IMG/VR virus record: IMGVR_UViG_3300042522_000315
Span: 20,105 to 84,104 of that record
Length of the DNA stretch: 64,000 nt
Direction: 5' to 3' (one strand)
Source: a virus
Positions 42,936 through 47,542 of this stretch are shown in pieces (position 1 is the first letter of the stretch; every line of letters starts with the position of its first letter). The notes below the pieces were generated by a model. That model had not been told where the DNA came from, did not search any database, and saw nothing but the letters and a program-made list of their open reading frames with translations. A program made the position numbers and the translations under genes.

Positions 42936-43082
42936 ATGATGACACACATTGACATGGACGGCAAACGCTGTAAGTCTTGTGAAAAAGGTCACTATAAAGA
43001 AACCTCTTTGTGGGATGACTGGGACGGCAAGCTGCATTGTTCTAAATGTGGTCATGAAACAAAACGATACGTAGAGAAATAA
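42936..43082 (+). CDS. 48-aa zinc-ribbon protein
   Basis: Product with CKSC at residues 12-15 and CSKC at 35-38, a minimal two-knuckle zinc ribbon. Strong GCGGAG site upstream of ATG ATG (42936/42939). It ends one base before a tRNA. Function unknown. Confidence 0.6.
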   Translation: MMTHIDMDGKRCKSCEKGHYKETSLWDDWDGKLHCSKCGHETKRYVEK

Positions 43083-43174
43083 CGGCGTGGGTGTTGGTAC
43101 ACGGGAGGGCCTTATAATCCCTTTAGCACTAGATGAGTGTTCTTGACTTGGTTCGAATCCAAGCACGCCGACCA
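43083..43174 (+). tRNA. class II tRNA with TAT anticodon (Ile?)
   Basis: Acceptor CGGCGTG/CACGCCG, T-arm CTTGG-TTCGAAT-CCAAG, A73 and CCA. The anticodon region AGGGC-CTTATAA-TCCCT (one mismatch, or a 9-nt loop) reads TAT. A long variable arm GCACT-agatg-AGTGT is present. Ile tRNAs lack such an arm, so the identity is uncertain. Confidence 0.6.
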
Positions 43175-43191
43175 ACCTTTGAGGATATATA

Positions 43192-43368
43192 ATGAACGAA
43201 TGGTTTGATAGAGGATGTTTCTGTGTTACATGGGTAGGTTTCATGTGGATTGTAGATATGCTGTTGAGTAACACTGGTGTTATCACATATAGTGCATTGA
43301 TGATTGGTGCTGTTACACTTGTTATCATAGGCCTAATCAGGCAATACTGGGCGAGAGTGACGGAATAG
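43192..43368 (+). CDS. 58-aa membrane protein
   Basis: A hydrophobic product with two probable membrane helices (CVTWVGFMWIVDMLL and ALMIGAVTLVIIGLI) separated by a short polar loop. GAGG site. Its TAG stop lies inside the next tRNA (18 nt overlap). A holin is a possibility on size and topology only. Confidence 0.5.
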   Translation: MNEWFDRGCFCVTWVGFMWIVDMLLSNTGVITYSALMIGAVTLVIIGLIRQYWARVTE

Positions 43369-43427
43369 GTATACGTATCGGTCTCAAAAACCGAGTTCTG
43401 TGGGTTCGAGTCCCACCTTTCGCACCA
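43351..43427 (+). tRNA. tRNA-Leu(CAA), short variable loop
   Basis: Acceptor GCGAGAG/CTTTCGC, anticodon arm TCGGT-CTCAAAA-ACCGA, T-arm GTGGG-TTCGAGT-CCCAC, CCA. The variable loop is only about 5 nt. It overlaps the end of the small membrane-protein gene. Confidence 0.85.
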
Positions 43428-43435
43428 AAAAAAAG

Positions 43436-43464
43436 TTGACAACCTAATAAAATCCTGCTAGGAT
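43436..43464 (+). promoter_or_regulatory. sigma70-like promoter
   Basis: TTGACA 43436-43441, 17-nt spacer, TAGGAT 43459-43464. It starts a short unit ending at the terminator at 43609-43640. Confidence 0.65.
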
Positions 43465-43468
43465 GTTG

Positions 43469-43476
43469 TATAAATA
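43469..43476 (+). promoter_or_regulatory. late-type box TATAAATA
   Basis: TATAAATA immediately downstream of the sigma70-like promoter, so the small unit could be transcribed both early and late. Confidence 0.5.
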
Positions 43477-43500
43477 GAATACAGTTTAAGAAAGACGAAA

Positions 43501-43581
43501 ATGAAACATTATTACCCATTCACGATTAATCAAGAGACACGCCAGCCAGCATGGGCAGGTGTGATGAGGGGTTCTATGTAG
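43501..43581 (+). CDS. 26-residue peptide ORF in a short transcription unit
   Basis: ATG at 43501 to TAG at 43579-43581, encoding MKHYYPFTINQETRQPAW...GSM. AGAAAGACG upstream is a weak site. It is flanked by promoters and a strong terminator, so the roughly 150-nt transcript may instead be a small RNA. Confidence 0.35.
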   Translation: MKHYYPFTINQETRQPAWAGVMRGSM

Positions 43582-43608
43582 TTAAGTCATCGTAAAGACT
43601 TAGTTTTT

Positions 43609-43640
43609 AAAACCCCGAAGCGAAAGTTTCGGGGTTTTTC
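43609..43640 (+). terminator. strong intrinsic terminator
   Basis: AACCCCGAA (43611-43619) pairs with TTCGGGGTT, loop gcgaaag, followed by TTTTCTTTT. Confidence 0.85.
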
Positions 43641-43654
43641 TTTTAAAAAAGTGC

Positions 43655-43683
43655 TTGCAAAGACCGAATCAGTGTGATATATT
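43655..43683 (+). promoter_or_regulatory. sigma70-like promoter
   Basis: TTGCAA 43655-43660, 17-nt spacer, TATATT 43678-43683, upstream of the ORF at 43712 with GAGGAG. Confidence 0.65.
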
Positions 43684-43711
43684 CTTTTTGTAACTGATGA
43701 GGAGAAGCTGA

Positions 43712-43930
43712 ATGCTGAAGATCGAATTCGATACGACTGACTTCGAACTGGCTCACGGTCGCAAACCCCGCGGTATAGGCGGTTGGGCTTTTAGTGAAAC
43801 GCGAAATCCAAAGTCTATGGAAGACGTAATCTGGATTCGTGGCACGTATACCGAAGCGAAGAAGCAGCTTATAAACAAGCTGAAGAGCGAAGGTGTAAAA
43901 GGTTTTTTTGTCGTGCATGTTTGCACGTAA
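43712..43930 (+). CDS. small protein, unknown
   Basis: 72 aa. LKIEFDTTDFELAHGRKPRG, then a WAF..RNP segment, a helix AKKQLINKLKSEG and a hydrophobic end GFFVVHV. It resembles small phage proteins of unknown role. Own promoter and a very good ribosome site. Confidence 0.65.
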   Translation: MLKIEFDTTDFELAHGRKPRGIGGWAFSETRNPKSMEDVIWIRGTYTEAKKQLINKLKSEGVKGFFVVHVCT

Positions 43931-44038
43931 CTACTGCTGATTGACATTGTTAAGTTCCTATGAGTACCTTTGCTCTTCTCAAAGGCGCACTGAGTAGCGA
44001 AATATCCAGTGAGGGTCTGTGACTCAGCACAGCCTCAC
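43931..44038 (+). other. leader region before the inverted repeat
   Basis: No ORF. A TTGACA at 43941 has only a weak -10 partner (TACCTT at 18 nt). CTGAGT/ACTCAG and CTGTG/CACAG short hairpins are present. Possibly a leader for the tRNA run. Confidence 0.3.
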
Positions 44039-44178
44039 ATTCTACTTTCGTCAGTAGTCACTAGCAGGTGGCCACCAGCGACAAGTCATTCATTGGTGTA
44101 GGGGAAGCACGGCGGCCGAAATCCGCAGGCATGAGTTCGAATCTCATATGATGATGTGACTACTGACGAAAGTAGAAT
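44039..44178 (+). repeat. 23-bp perfect inverted repeat enclosing a tRNA-like segment
   Basis: 44039-44061 is the exact reverse complement of 44156-44178. The 94-nt interior contains the tRNA-like element described next. As RNA it would form a 23-bp stem; as DNA a long cruciform arm. Confidence 0.85.
44087..44154 (+). tRNA. degenerate tRNA-Phe-like element (GAA)
   Basis: D-stem GTGT with GCAC, anticodon arm GGCGG-CCGAAAT-CCGCA reading GAA but with C instead of U33, and a good T-arm ATGAG-TTCGAAT-CTCAT. The acceptor CAT(t)CAT/ATGATG is bulged and no CCA follows. Boundaries are approximate. A regular tRNA-Phe lies at 51677. Confidence 0.35.
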
Positions 44179-44180
44179 AT

Positions 44181-44256
44181 TGGATAGTAGCTCCAGCGGT
44201 AGAGCGCCTCGCTGTTAACGAGGATGACCTTGGTTCGAATCCAAGCTATCCAGCCA
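44181..44256 (+). tRNA. tRNA-Asn(GTT)
   Basis: Acceptor TGGATAG/CTATCCA, anticodon arm CCTCG-CTGTTAA-CGAGG, T-arm CTTGG-TTCGAAT-CCAAG, CCA. It starts 3 nt after the inverted repeat. Confidence 0.92.
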
Positions 44257-44262
44257 ATTCAA

Positions 44263-44337
44263 GGACCAGTAACTCAGTGGTAGAGTAGCGGCCTCTTAAC
44301 CCGCGTGTCGTGAGTTCAATTCTCACCTGGTTCTCCA
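44263..44337 (+). tRNA. tRNA-Lys(CTT)
   Basis: Acceptor GGACCAG/CTGGTTC, anticodon arm GCGGC-CTCTTAA-CCCGC (top pair mismatched), T-arm GTGAG-TTCAATT-CTCAC, CCA. Confidence 0.85.
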
Positions 44338-44343
44338 ATTCAA

Positions 44344-44414
44344 GGCCTATTAGTGAATGGATATCACTCCTCTCTGTCTAAGAGGTGTAGCGAGTTTGAG
44401 TCTCGCATAGGTCG
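44344..44414 (+). tRNA. tRNA-Asp(GTC), CCA not encoded
   Basis: Acceptor GGCCTAT/ATAGGTC, anticodon arm CCTCT-CTGTCTA-AGAGG, T-arm GCGAG-TTTGAGT-CTCGC, discriminator G. The gene is followed by CATT, so CCA must be added. Confidence 0.88.
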
Positions 44415-44423
44415 CATTGAAGT

Positions 44424-44467
44424 CCTCAGGATACTAAATAGATCGTAAACCCTATTGTATCCTGAGG
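44424..44467 (+). promoter_or_regulatory. RNA hairpin with late box in loop and ribosome site in 3' arm
   Basis: CCTCAGGATAC (44424-44434) pairs exactly with GTATCCTGAGG (44457-44467). The 3' arm contains TGAGG, the ribosome site for the ATG at 44475. The loop holds CTAAATA (44434-44440), a late box. Readthrough RNA would hide the site; a late transcript starting in the loop would not. Confidence 0.75.
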
Positions 44468-44474
44468 CTTCCTG

Positions 44475-45083
44475 ATGTTCTATACTATCTACAAAACAAC
44501 CAATCTTGTGAACGGCAAGTTCTATATCGGCAAACATCAAACAAAAGATTTGAATGATGATTATCTTGGATCAGGCAAACTACTGAAATATGCCATCAAA
44601 AAATATGGTGTAGATAACTTTCATAAAGAGATACTACACATCTGTAAAGATGAAGATCATATGAATCTGTTGGAAAGTATCTTAGTTGTTCCTGATACAG
44701 AAATCAACTACAATCTTTGTGAAGGTGGTAAAGGCGGTTGGGGTTATCTCAACAAAACAGGTCTAAACAATCTCGGCAAAGATCATTCAGTCATTGGGCA
44801 GAAGATTGCCAAAAGTCTCAGAGGTCGTAAGAATCCTCATATATCTAAGATGTTGAAAGATCGTCATGATGCCGGACTTGTGAAATATGACACATGGAAA
44901 AACAAAAATCTTTCCGAAGATCACAAGCAAAAGATCAGTGAAGCAATGTCCCTAAAGAAAGGCAAAGAAACTTCGCAATATGGCACTTGTTGGATCACAA
45001 ACGGAATAGAGAATAGAAAAATCAAGAAAGAAAAACTTGACTCTTGGCTTGAGTTGGGTTATAATAAAGGTAGAAAATTCTAA
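44475..45083 (+). CDS. GIY-YIG homing endonuclease
   Basis: 202 aa. FYTIYKTTNLVNGKFYIGKH is the GIY-YIG core at residues 2-21, with DDYLGSGKLLKYAIKKYG following. A NUMOD-type tail (SEDHKQKISEAMSLKKGKE) and a T4 Seg-like final domain WITNGIENRKIKKEKL complete it. It would spread within the tRNA array by cutting DNA without the insertion. It is preceded by a hairpin covering its ribosome site. Confidence 0.88.
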   Translation: MFYTIYKTTNLVNGKFYIGKHQTKDLNDDYLGSGKLLKYAIKKYGVDNFHKEILHICKDEDHMNLLESILVVPDTEINYNLCEGGKGGWGYLNKTGLNNLGKDHSVIGQKIAKSLRGRKNPHISKMLKDRHDAGLVKYDTWKNKNLSEDHKQKISEAMSLKKGKETSQYGTCWITNGIENRKIKKEKLDSWLELGYNKGRKF

Positions 45084-45119
45084 AGTCGTTCTGTCTTGAT
45101 TACCGTGCAGATAACGACT
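45084..45119 (+). other. hairpin after the endonuclease gene
   Basis: AGTCGTT (45084-45090) pairs with AACGACT (45113-45119) around a 22-nt loop; no T-run. The next 50 nt before tRNA-Pro contain nothing else recognisable. Confidence 0.35.
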
Positions 45120-45169
45120 CTAAACAAAGGGAGACAAATCCTGTCAGTCATACGGTATTCACAATTCAA

Positions 45170-45248
45170 CTGCGTGTAGGGGAGTCTGGCCGTCCCTACC
45201 TGATTTGGAGTCAGGGGATCGAAGGTTCGAATCCTTCCTCGCAGACCA
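45170..45248 (+). tRNA. tRNA-Pro(TGG)
   Basis: Acceptor CTGCGTG/CTCGCAG (one mismatch), anticodon arm CCTGA-TTTGGAG-TCAGG, T-arm GAAGG-TTCGAAT-CCTTC, A73 CCA. Confidence 0.88.
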
Positions 45249-45371
45249 TTGATAAGTTGTGGGTATACTCCTTTAGGAACCCTCGCCAATTCGTGATATG
45301 TGGCTCCGTAACACGAGTGATCGTCACGCATAGAGGATGGGGAACTCTCTAAAAAACTCCAACTAATTCTA
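45249..45371 (+). other. 123-nt gap in the tRNA array, no gene seen
   Basis: No ORF or regular tRNA. TCGTG and CACGA form a loose 5-bp pair near 45292 and 45313. Probably spacer or decayed tRNA sequence. Confidence 0.3.
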
Positions 45372-45445
45372 ATCAGTGTAGTGTAACGGTAGCACAGCGG
45401 TCTCCAAAACCTCTTGTCAGGGTTCGAATCCTTGCACTGGTGCCA
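45372..45445 (+). tRNA. tRNA-Trp(CCA)
   Basis: Acceptor ATCAGTG/CACTGGT, anticodon arm GCGGT-CTCCAAA-ACCTC (one mismatch), T-arm CAGGG-TTCGAAT-CCTTG, G73 CCA. Confidence 0.88.
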
Positions 45446-45450
45446 ATAAC

Positions 45451-45525
45451 GGGGTGCTGATGATAACGGGAGCATGCCGCCTTTGCACGGCGGACGATAG
45501 GGTTCGATTCCCTAGCATTCCACCA
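45451..45525 (+). tRNA. tRNA-Ala(TGC)
   Basis: Acceptor GGGGTGC/GCATTCC, anticodon arm CCGCC-TTTGCAC-GGCGG, T-arm TAGGG-TTCGATT-CCCTA, CCA. Confidence 0.9.
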
Positions 45526-45570
45526 ACAATGATCTGACTACGCATTAACATCCGTCATGAATGTCAGACA

Positions 45571-45596
45571 GTCGGCCGAATAACTGTGAGGCCGAC
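45571..45596 (+). other. 7-bp hairpin between tRNAs
   Basis: GTCGGCC (45571-45577) and GGCCGAC (45590-45596), loop 12 nt, no T-run. Possibly a processing or 3'-stabilising stem. Confidence 0.4.
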
Positions 45597-45606
45597 ACTT
45601 AATAAC

Positions 45607-45680
45607 GCCGCATTAGTACAATGGCAGTACAGGGGCTTTGTAATCCTCTGATGGGAGTTCGATTCTCTCATGCGGCACCA
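45607..45680 (+). tRNA. tRNA-Thr(TGT)
   Basis: Acceptor GCCGCAT/ATGCGGC, anticodon arm GGGGC-TTTGTAA-TCCTC (top C-T mismatch), T-arm GGGAG-TTCGATT-CTCTC, CCA. Confidence 0.88.
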
Positions 45681-45686
45681 TATAAC

Positions 45687-45769
45687 GGGTAGGTAAAGCT
45701 AGTGGTTCTAGCAGTGGGTCTGTAAAACCCATCCTTAAGGGAGTGGATCGTAACCGCACCTGCCCACCA
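45687..45769 (+). tRNA. tRNA-Tyr(GTA)
   Basis: Acceptor GGGTAGG/CCTGCCC, anticodon arm TGGGT-CTGTAAA-ACCCA, moderately long variable region, T-loop ATCGTAA instead of the usual TTCGAAT, CCA encoded. Confidence 0.85.
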
Positions 45770-45774
45770 AATTT

Positions 45775-45834
45775 TGTGGCACTCGCATGACCGTCCCGAT
45801 TATAAGAGCAAAGGTCGTTAATATTGCCGCCACA
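45775..45834 (+). ncRNA. small folded element between tRNAs
   Basis: TGTGGC (45775-45780) pairs with GCCACA (45829-45834) and encloses GACC/GGTC. About 60 nt, without canonical tRNA arms. It could be a decayed tRNA or a small structured RNA. Confidence 0.35.
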
Positions 45835-45839
45835 TAAAA

Positions 45840-45956
45840 GTTACCCGACTTTCTAGATAAGTCAGGGGAGACCTAGTAAGCCCAACATGAGGGAAAGCTT
45901 ACGAATACAGGATTGCTGACTCTGTTCGCGAAAGGGCTAAACCTGTAAGGTGTAAC
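45840..45956 (+). ncRNA. putative four-stem structured RNA
   Basis: GTTAC (45840) pairs with GTAAC (45952) to close a 117-nt segment with three internal hairpins in order: GACTT/AAGTC (45847-45863), GTAAGC/GCTTAC (45876-45902) and TACAGG/CCTGTA (45906-45947). The cloverleaf-like layout is not a tRNA: there is no T-loop motif or anticodon arm. Confidence 0.45.
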
Positions 45957-45963
45957 GAATCAT

Positions 45964-46038
45964 TGGCGCATAGCTCAGAGGTAGAGCACTGTCCTGATAA
46001 GACAGGGGTGGAAGGATCGTTACCTTCTGTGCCAACCA
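45964..46038 (+). tRNA. tRNA-Ile(GAT)
   Basis: Acceptor TGGCGCA/TGTGCCA, D-arm GCTC/GAGC, anticodon arm CTGTC-CTGATAA-GACAG, T-arm GAAGG-ATCGTTA-CCTTC with an atypical T-loop, CCA. Confidence 0.88.
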
Positions 46039-46039
46039 A

Positions 46040-46324
46040 TTATCCGTGTGAAGGATAAAGCCCGTTCATTGCCATATGTGGTACAAGTTCATCTTCGTGC
46101 CACTCACGACGAGTGCGATGACCATAGTCTGGGCCTACATCATTCCACGGGCGCAAGTCAGGCATTGCGAATGTACTTTGCCCATCGCCACCCCAACGGG
46201 TGCCAAGCAAAGAATATAAAGCTTGATAATGATGAATGTCTAAAATTTGCCCACGACAAGGCACAGTTTCAGTTGTGTCCCAAGAAAAGGGCAAATAAAT
46301 GATTTGACTTAGATACATATCCAT
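46040..46324 (-). CDS. phage tail-collar-domain protein
   Basis: About 94 aa on the minus strand. IIYLPFSWDTTETVPCRGQIL, then YSLLGTRWGGDGQSTFAMPDL, is the collar domain of short tail fibres and MdpB-like proteins (GDGxTTFAxPDLR). It stands alone without a shaft or receptor tip, in the middle of the tRNA array on the opposite strand. The ATG at 46324 follows GGAG; earlier in-frame starts (to 46354) have none. Confidence 0.8.
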   Translation of the reverse strand: MDMYLSQIIYLPFSWDTTETVPCRGQILDIHHYQALYSLLGTRWGGDGQSTFAMPDLRPWNDVGPDYGHRTRREWHEDELVPHMAMNGLYPSHG

Positions 46325-46369
46325 AGTATACTCCATTATGTGAGTGATTGACAAGGATATTTAGTTTAT

Positions 46370-46443
46370 TGGAAGATCGTCTAACGGTAGGACGGTGGTC
46401 TTTGAAACCACGAATCTAGGTTCGATCCCTAGTCTTCCAGCCA
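46370..46443 (+). tRNA. tRNA-Gln(TTG)
   Basis: Acceptor TGGAAGA/TCTTCCA, anticodon arm GTGGT-CTTTGAA-ACCAC, T-arm CTAGG-TTCGATC-CCTAG, CCA. Confidence 0.92.
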
Positions 46444-46447
46444 ATTC

Positions 46448-46550
46448 GTGCTTGCATAGCATATAGCCCATAGAAGTAGCTGCACTACAACAAACGGACT
46501 GGTTACCGTAGTGGCGAACGGCGCGGGCTTTTAATCCGCTATGCAAACAC
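46448..46550 (+). repeat. inverted repeat running into tRNA-Lys
   Basis: 46448-46460 is the complement of 46538-46550 with a single C-A mismatch (12 of 13 pairs). The right copy covers the 3' side of the anticodon stem and the variable loop of tRNA-Lys(TTT). Confidence 0.6.
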
Positions 46551-46579
46551 CGTGGGTTCGAGTCCCACCCAGTCCTCCA
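46496..46579 (+). tRNA. tRNA-Lys(TTT), long variable loop
   Basis: Acceptor GGACTGG/CCAGTCC, anticodon arm GCGGG-CTTTTAA-TCCGC, T-arm GTGGG-TTCGAGT-CCCAC, CCA. The variable region is about 12 nt, longer than normal for Lys. Confidence 0.82.
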
Positions 46580-46585
46580 ATTCAA

Positions 46586-46660
46586 GGCGCATTAGTTTAG
46601 TGGTCAGAATACTGGGCTTTCAATCCGGGGAGAAGGGTTCAATTCCCTTATGCGCTGCCA
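46586..46660 (+). tRNA. tRNA-Glu(TTC)
   Basis: Acceptor GGCGCAT/ATGCG(C)T, anticodon arm CTGGG-CTTTCAA-TCCGG, T-arm AAGGG-TTCAATT-CCCTT, CCA. Confidence 0.9.
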
Positions 46661-46666
46661 ATTTGA

Positions 46667-46748
46667 TACTGCTGGAGTGTGTTGGATACACCTTCCTGCC
46701 TTCAAGCGGGAGTGTCCTAGGTAAAGGGTTCGATTCCCTTGGCAGTGC
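46667..46748 (+). tRNA. class II tRNA, anticodon ambiguous (CAA Leu or TCA)
   Basis: Acceptor TACTGCT/GGCAGTG, T-arm AAGGG-TTCGATT-CCCTT, long variable region, no CCA. The anticodon region is TCCTGC-CTTCAA-GCGGGA: a perfect 6-bp stem with a 6-nt loop. With one mismatch, 7-nt loop TTCAAGC gives CAA (Leu). Other alignments put TCA, the opal anticodon, in place. Confidence 0.55.
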
Positions 46749-46755
46749 TAATATT

Positions 46756-46831
46756 GCGGGATAGAGAAGCGGTCATCTCGGTTGGCTCATAACCAGCAGA
46801 TCGTGCGGTTCGAATCCCACTCCCGCAACCA
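46756..46831 (+). tRNA. tRNA-Met/Ile2(CAT)
   Basis: Acceptor GCGGGAT/CTCCCGC (last pair mismatched), anticodon arm GTTGG-CTCATAA-CCAGC, T-loop TTCGAAT, CCA. The second of three CAT tRNAs; one may read AUA after modification. Confidence 0.85.
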
Positions 46832-46837
46832 ATTTAT

Positions 46838-46964
46838 GGAAACGAATGCGAAAGGCATCAGCAAGCTGCTGGAAGTGGCTGTAGAAAGTGAGTAACTATA
46901 CGGAATCGGCCGATAACTGTATAGCGAAAGCGAGTATTGATAGGTTCGATTCCTATCGTTTCCA
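46838..46964 (+). ncRNA. 127-nt tRNA-like RNA with enlarged interior
   Basis: Acceptor GGAAACG pairs with CGTTTCC, and T-arm ATAGG-TTCGATT-CCTAT lies in the correct place. Between them are ATGC/GCAT, CAGCA-agc-TGCTG and CTATAC/GTATAG hairpins, with no regular anticodon arm. No CCA. It could be a tRNA with an insertion or a tRNA-like regulatory RNA. Confidence 0.5.
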
Positions 46965-46973
46965 ACTTATTAT

Positions 46974-47047
46974 GCTGTCTTAGTTCAATGGTAGAACGTG
47001 CGTCTGTGGAACGCAATACGGTGGTTCGATTCCACTAGGCAGTACCA
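46974..47047 (+). tRNA. tRNA-His(GTG)
   Basis: Acceptor GCTGTCT/AGGCAGT, D-arm GTTC/GAAC, anticodon arm TGCGT-CTGTGGA-ACGCA, T-arm GGTGG-TTCGATT-CCACT, CCA. Confidence 0.9.
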
Positions 47048-47052
47048 TTTGT

Positions 47053-47126
47053 TGCTCATTCGTCTAACGGTAGGACTCCTGACTCTGACTCAGGGTATTG
47101 TGGTTCGAATCCATGATGAGCAGCCA
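47053..47126 (+). tRNA. tRNA-Gln(CTG)
   Basis: Acceptor TGCTCAT/ATGAGCA, anticodon arm CCTGA-CTCTGAC-TCAGG, T-loop TTCGAAT, CCA. Confidence 0.9.
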
Positions 47127-47127
47127 A

Positions 47128-47394
47128 TCAAGCAGCCTTTCTGAAGTTTTCATCCTTTTCGTGTCTCACAGCATCTTTGAGCGTTCTGCTTATCACACCC
47201 GGTGATAATGTTCTGCTTCTTGGTATCGATAAATGCATTTTGGATTCAGGATGTATAAATTTTTCATGAGGTGAATTTCCACCGCTATTGCCTGCCGAAA
47301 TCCAACCTTTCGATTTGATATGATCTATCAAATTAACTCTAGTGTAATTCAGTTTACCTTCTTGAAGCTGTACGAATTGCATGAATGTGAGCAT
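47128..47394 (-). CDS. HicA-like mRNA-interferase-fold protein with capsid-targeting start
   Basis: 88 aa on the minus strand. Residues 15-75 follow the HicA pattern: NYTRVNLIDHIKSKGWISAG, then SPHEKFIHPESKMHLSIPRS and LSPGVISRTLKDA. A Ser-Pro-His replaces the usual GSH around the catalytic His. No HicB antitoxin is adjacent. The N-terminus MLTFMQFVQLQEG resembles T4 internal-protein capsid-targeting sequences ending in the protease motif LQE. A perfect late box and AAGGAAA site precede it. Confidence 0.65.
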   Translation of the reverse strand: MLTFMQFVQLQEGKLNYTRVNLIDHIKSKGWISAGNSGGNSPHEKFIHPESKMHLSIPRSRTLSPGVISRTLKDAVRHEKDENFRKAA

Positions 47395-47414
47395 GTAATT
47401 TCCTTTCTGATAAA

Positions 47415-47422
47415 TATTTATA
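47415..47422 (-). promoter_or_regulatory. late box TATAAATA for the HicA-like gene
   Basis: On the minus strand TATAAATA lies 20 nt upstream of the start at 47394, exactly the T4 late consensus. The plus strand of the same palindrome gives ATAAATAT ahead of tRNA-Cys. Confidence 0.7.
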
Positions 47423-47426
47423 AATT

Positions 47427-47501
47427 GGGGTAATGGCAGAATGGCTTATGCAGCGGACTGCAAATCCGCAAATACAGGTTCAATTCCTGTTTACCCCTCC
47501 A
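47427..47501 (+). tRNA. tRNA-Cys(GCA)
   Basis: Acceptor GGGGTAA/TTACCCC, anticodon arm GCGGA-CTGCAAA-TCCGC, T-arm ACAGG-TTCAATT-CCTGT, U73 CCA. Confidence 0.92.
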
Positions 47502-47515
47502 AACATTTGAAAGAG

Positions 47516-47523
47516 CATAAATA
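47516..47523 (+). promoter_or_regulatory. late box CATAAATA
   Basis: CATAAATA 20 nt before the start at 47543, with AAAGGAG between them. Confidence 0.6.
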
Positions 47524-47542
47524 AATCAAAGGAGTTTATCTT

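Noticed and set aside
43192-43368. Holin assignment for the two-helix membrane proteins (also 52927-53100)
   Set aside because: Size and topology fit, but there is no adjacent endolysin and no specific motif, so only a membrane protein is claimed.
42897-43442. Antisense ORF over tRNAs (and similar ones at 45080-45475, 46361-46585, 51105-51395, 54477-54731)
   Set aside because: They give peptides such as RWDSNP or GFEPT that are typical artefacts of reading the tRNA T-arm backwards.
46048-46302. Plus-strand ORF opposite the collar-domain gene
   Set aside because: The minus strand encodes a recognisable collar domain with GGAG and ATG; the plus frame has no similarity or signals.
46552-46764. 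70-codon ORF over tRNA-Glu and the following tRNA
   Set aside because: Covers tRNA genes and codes a serine/glycine-rich artefact without start signals.
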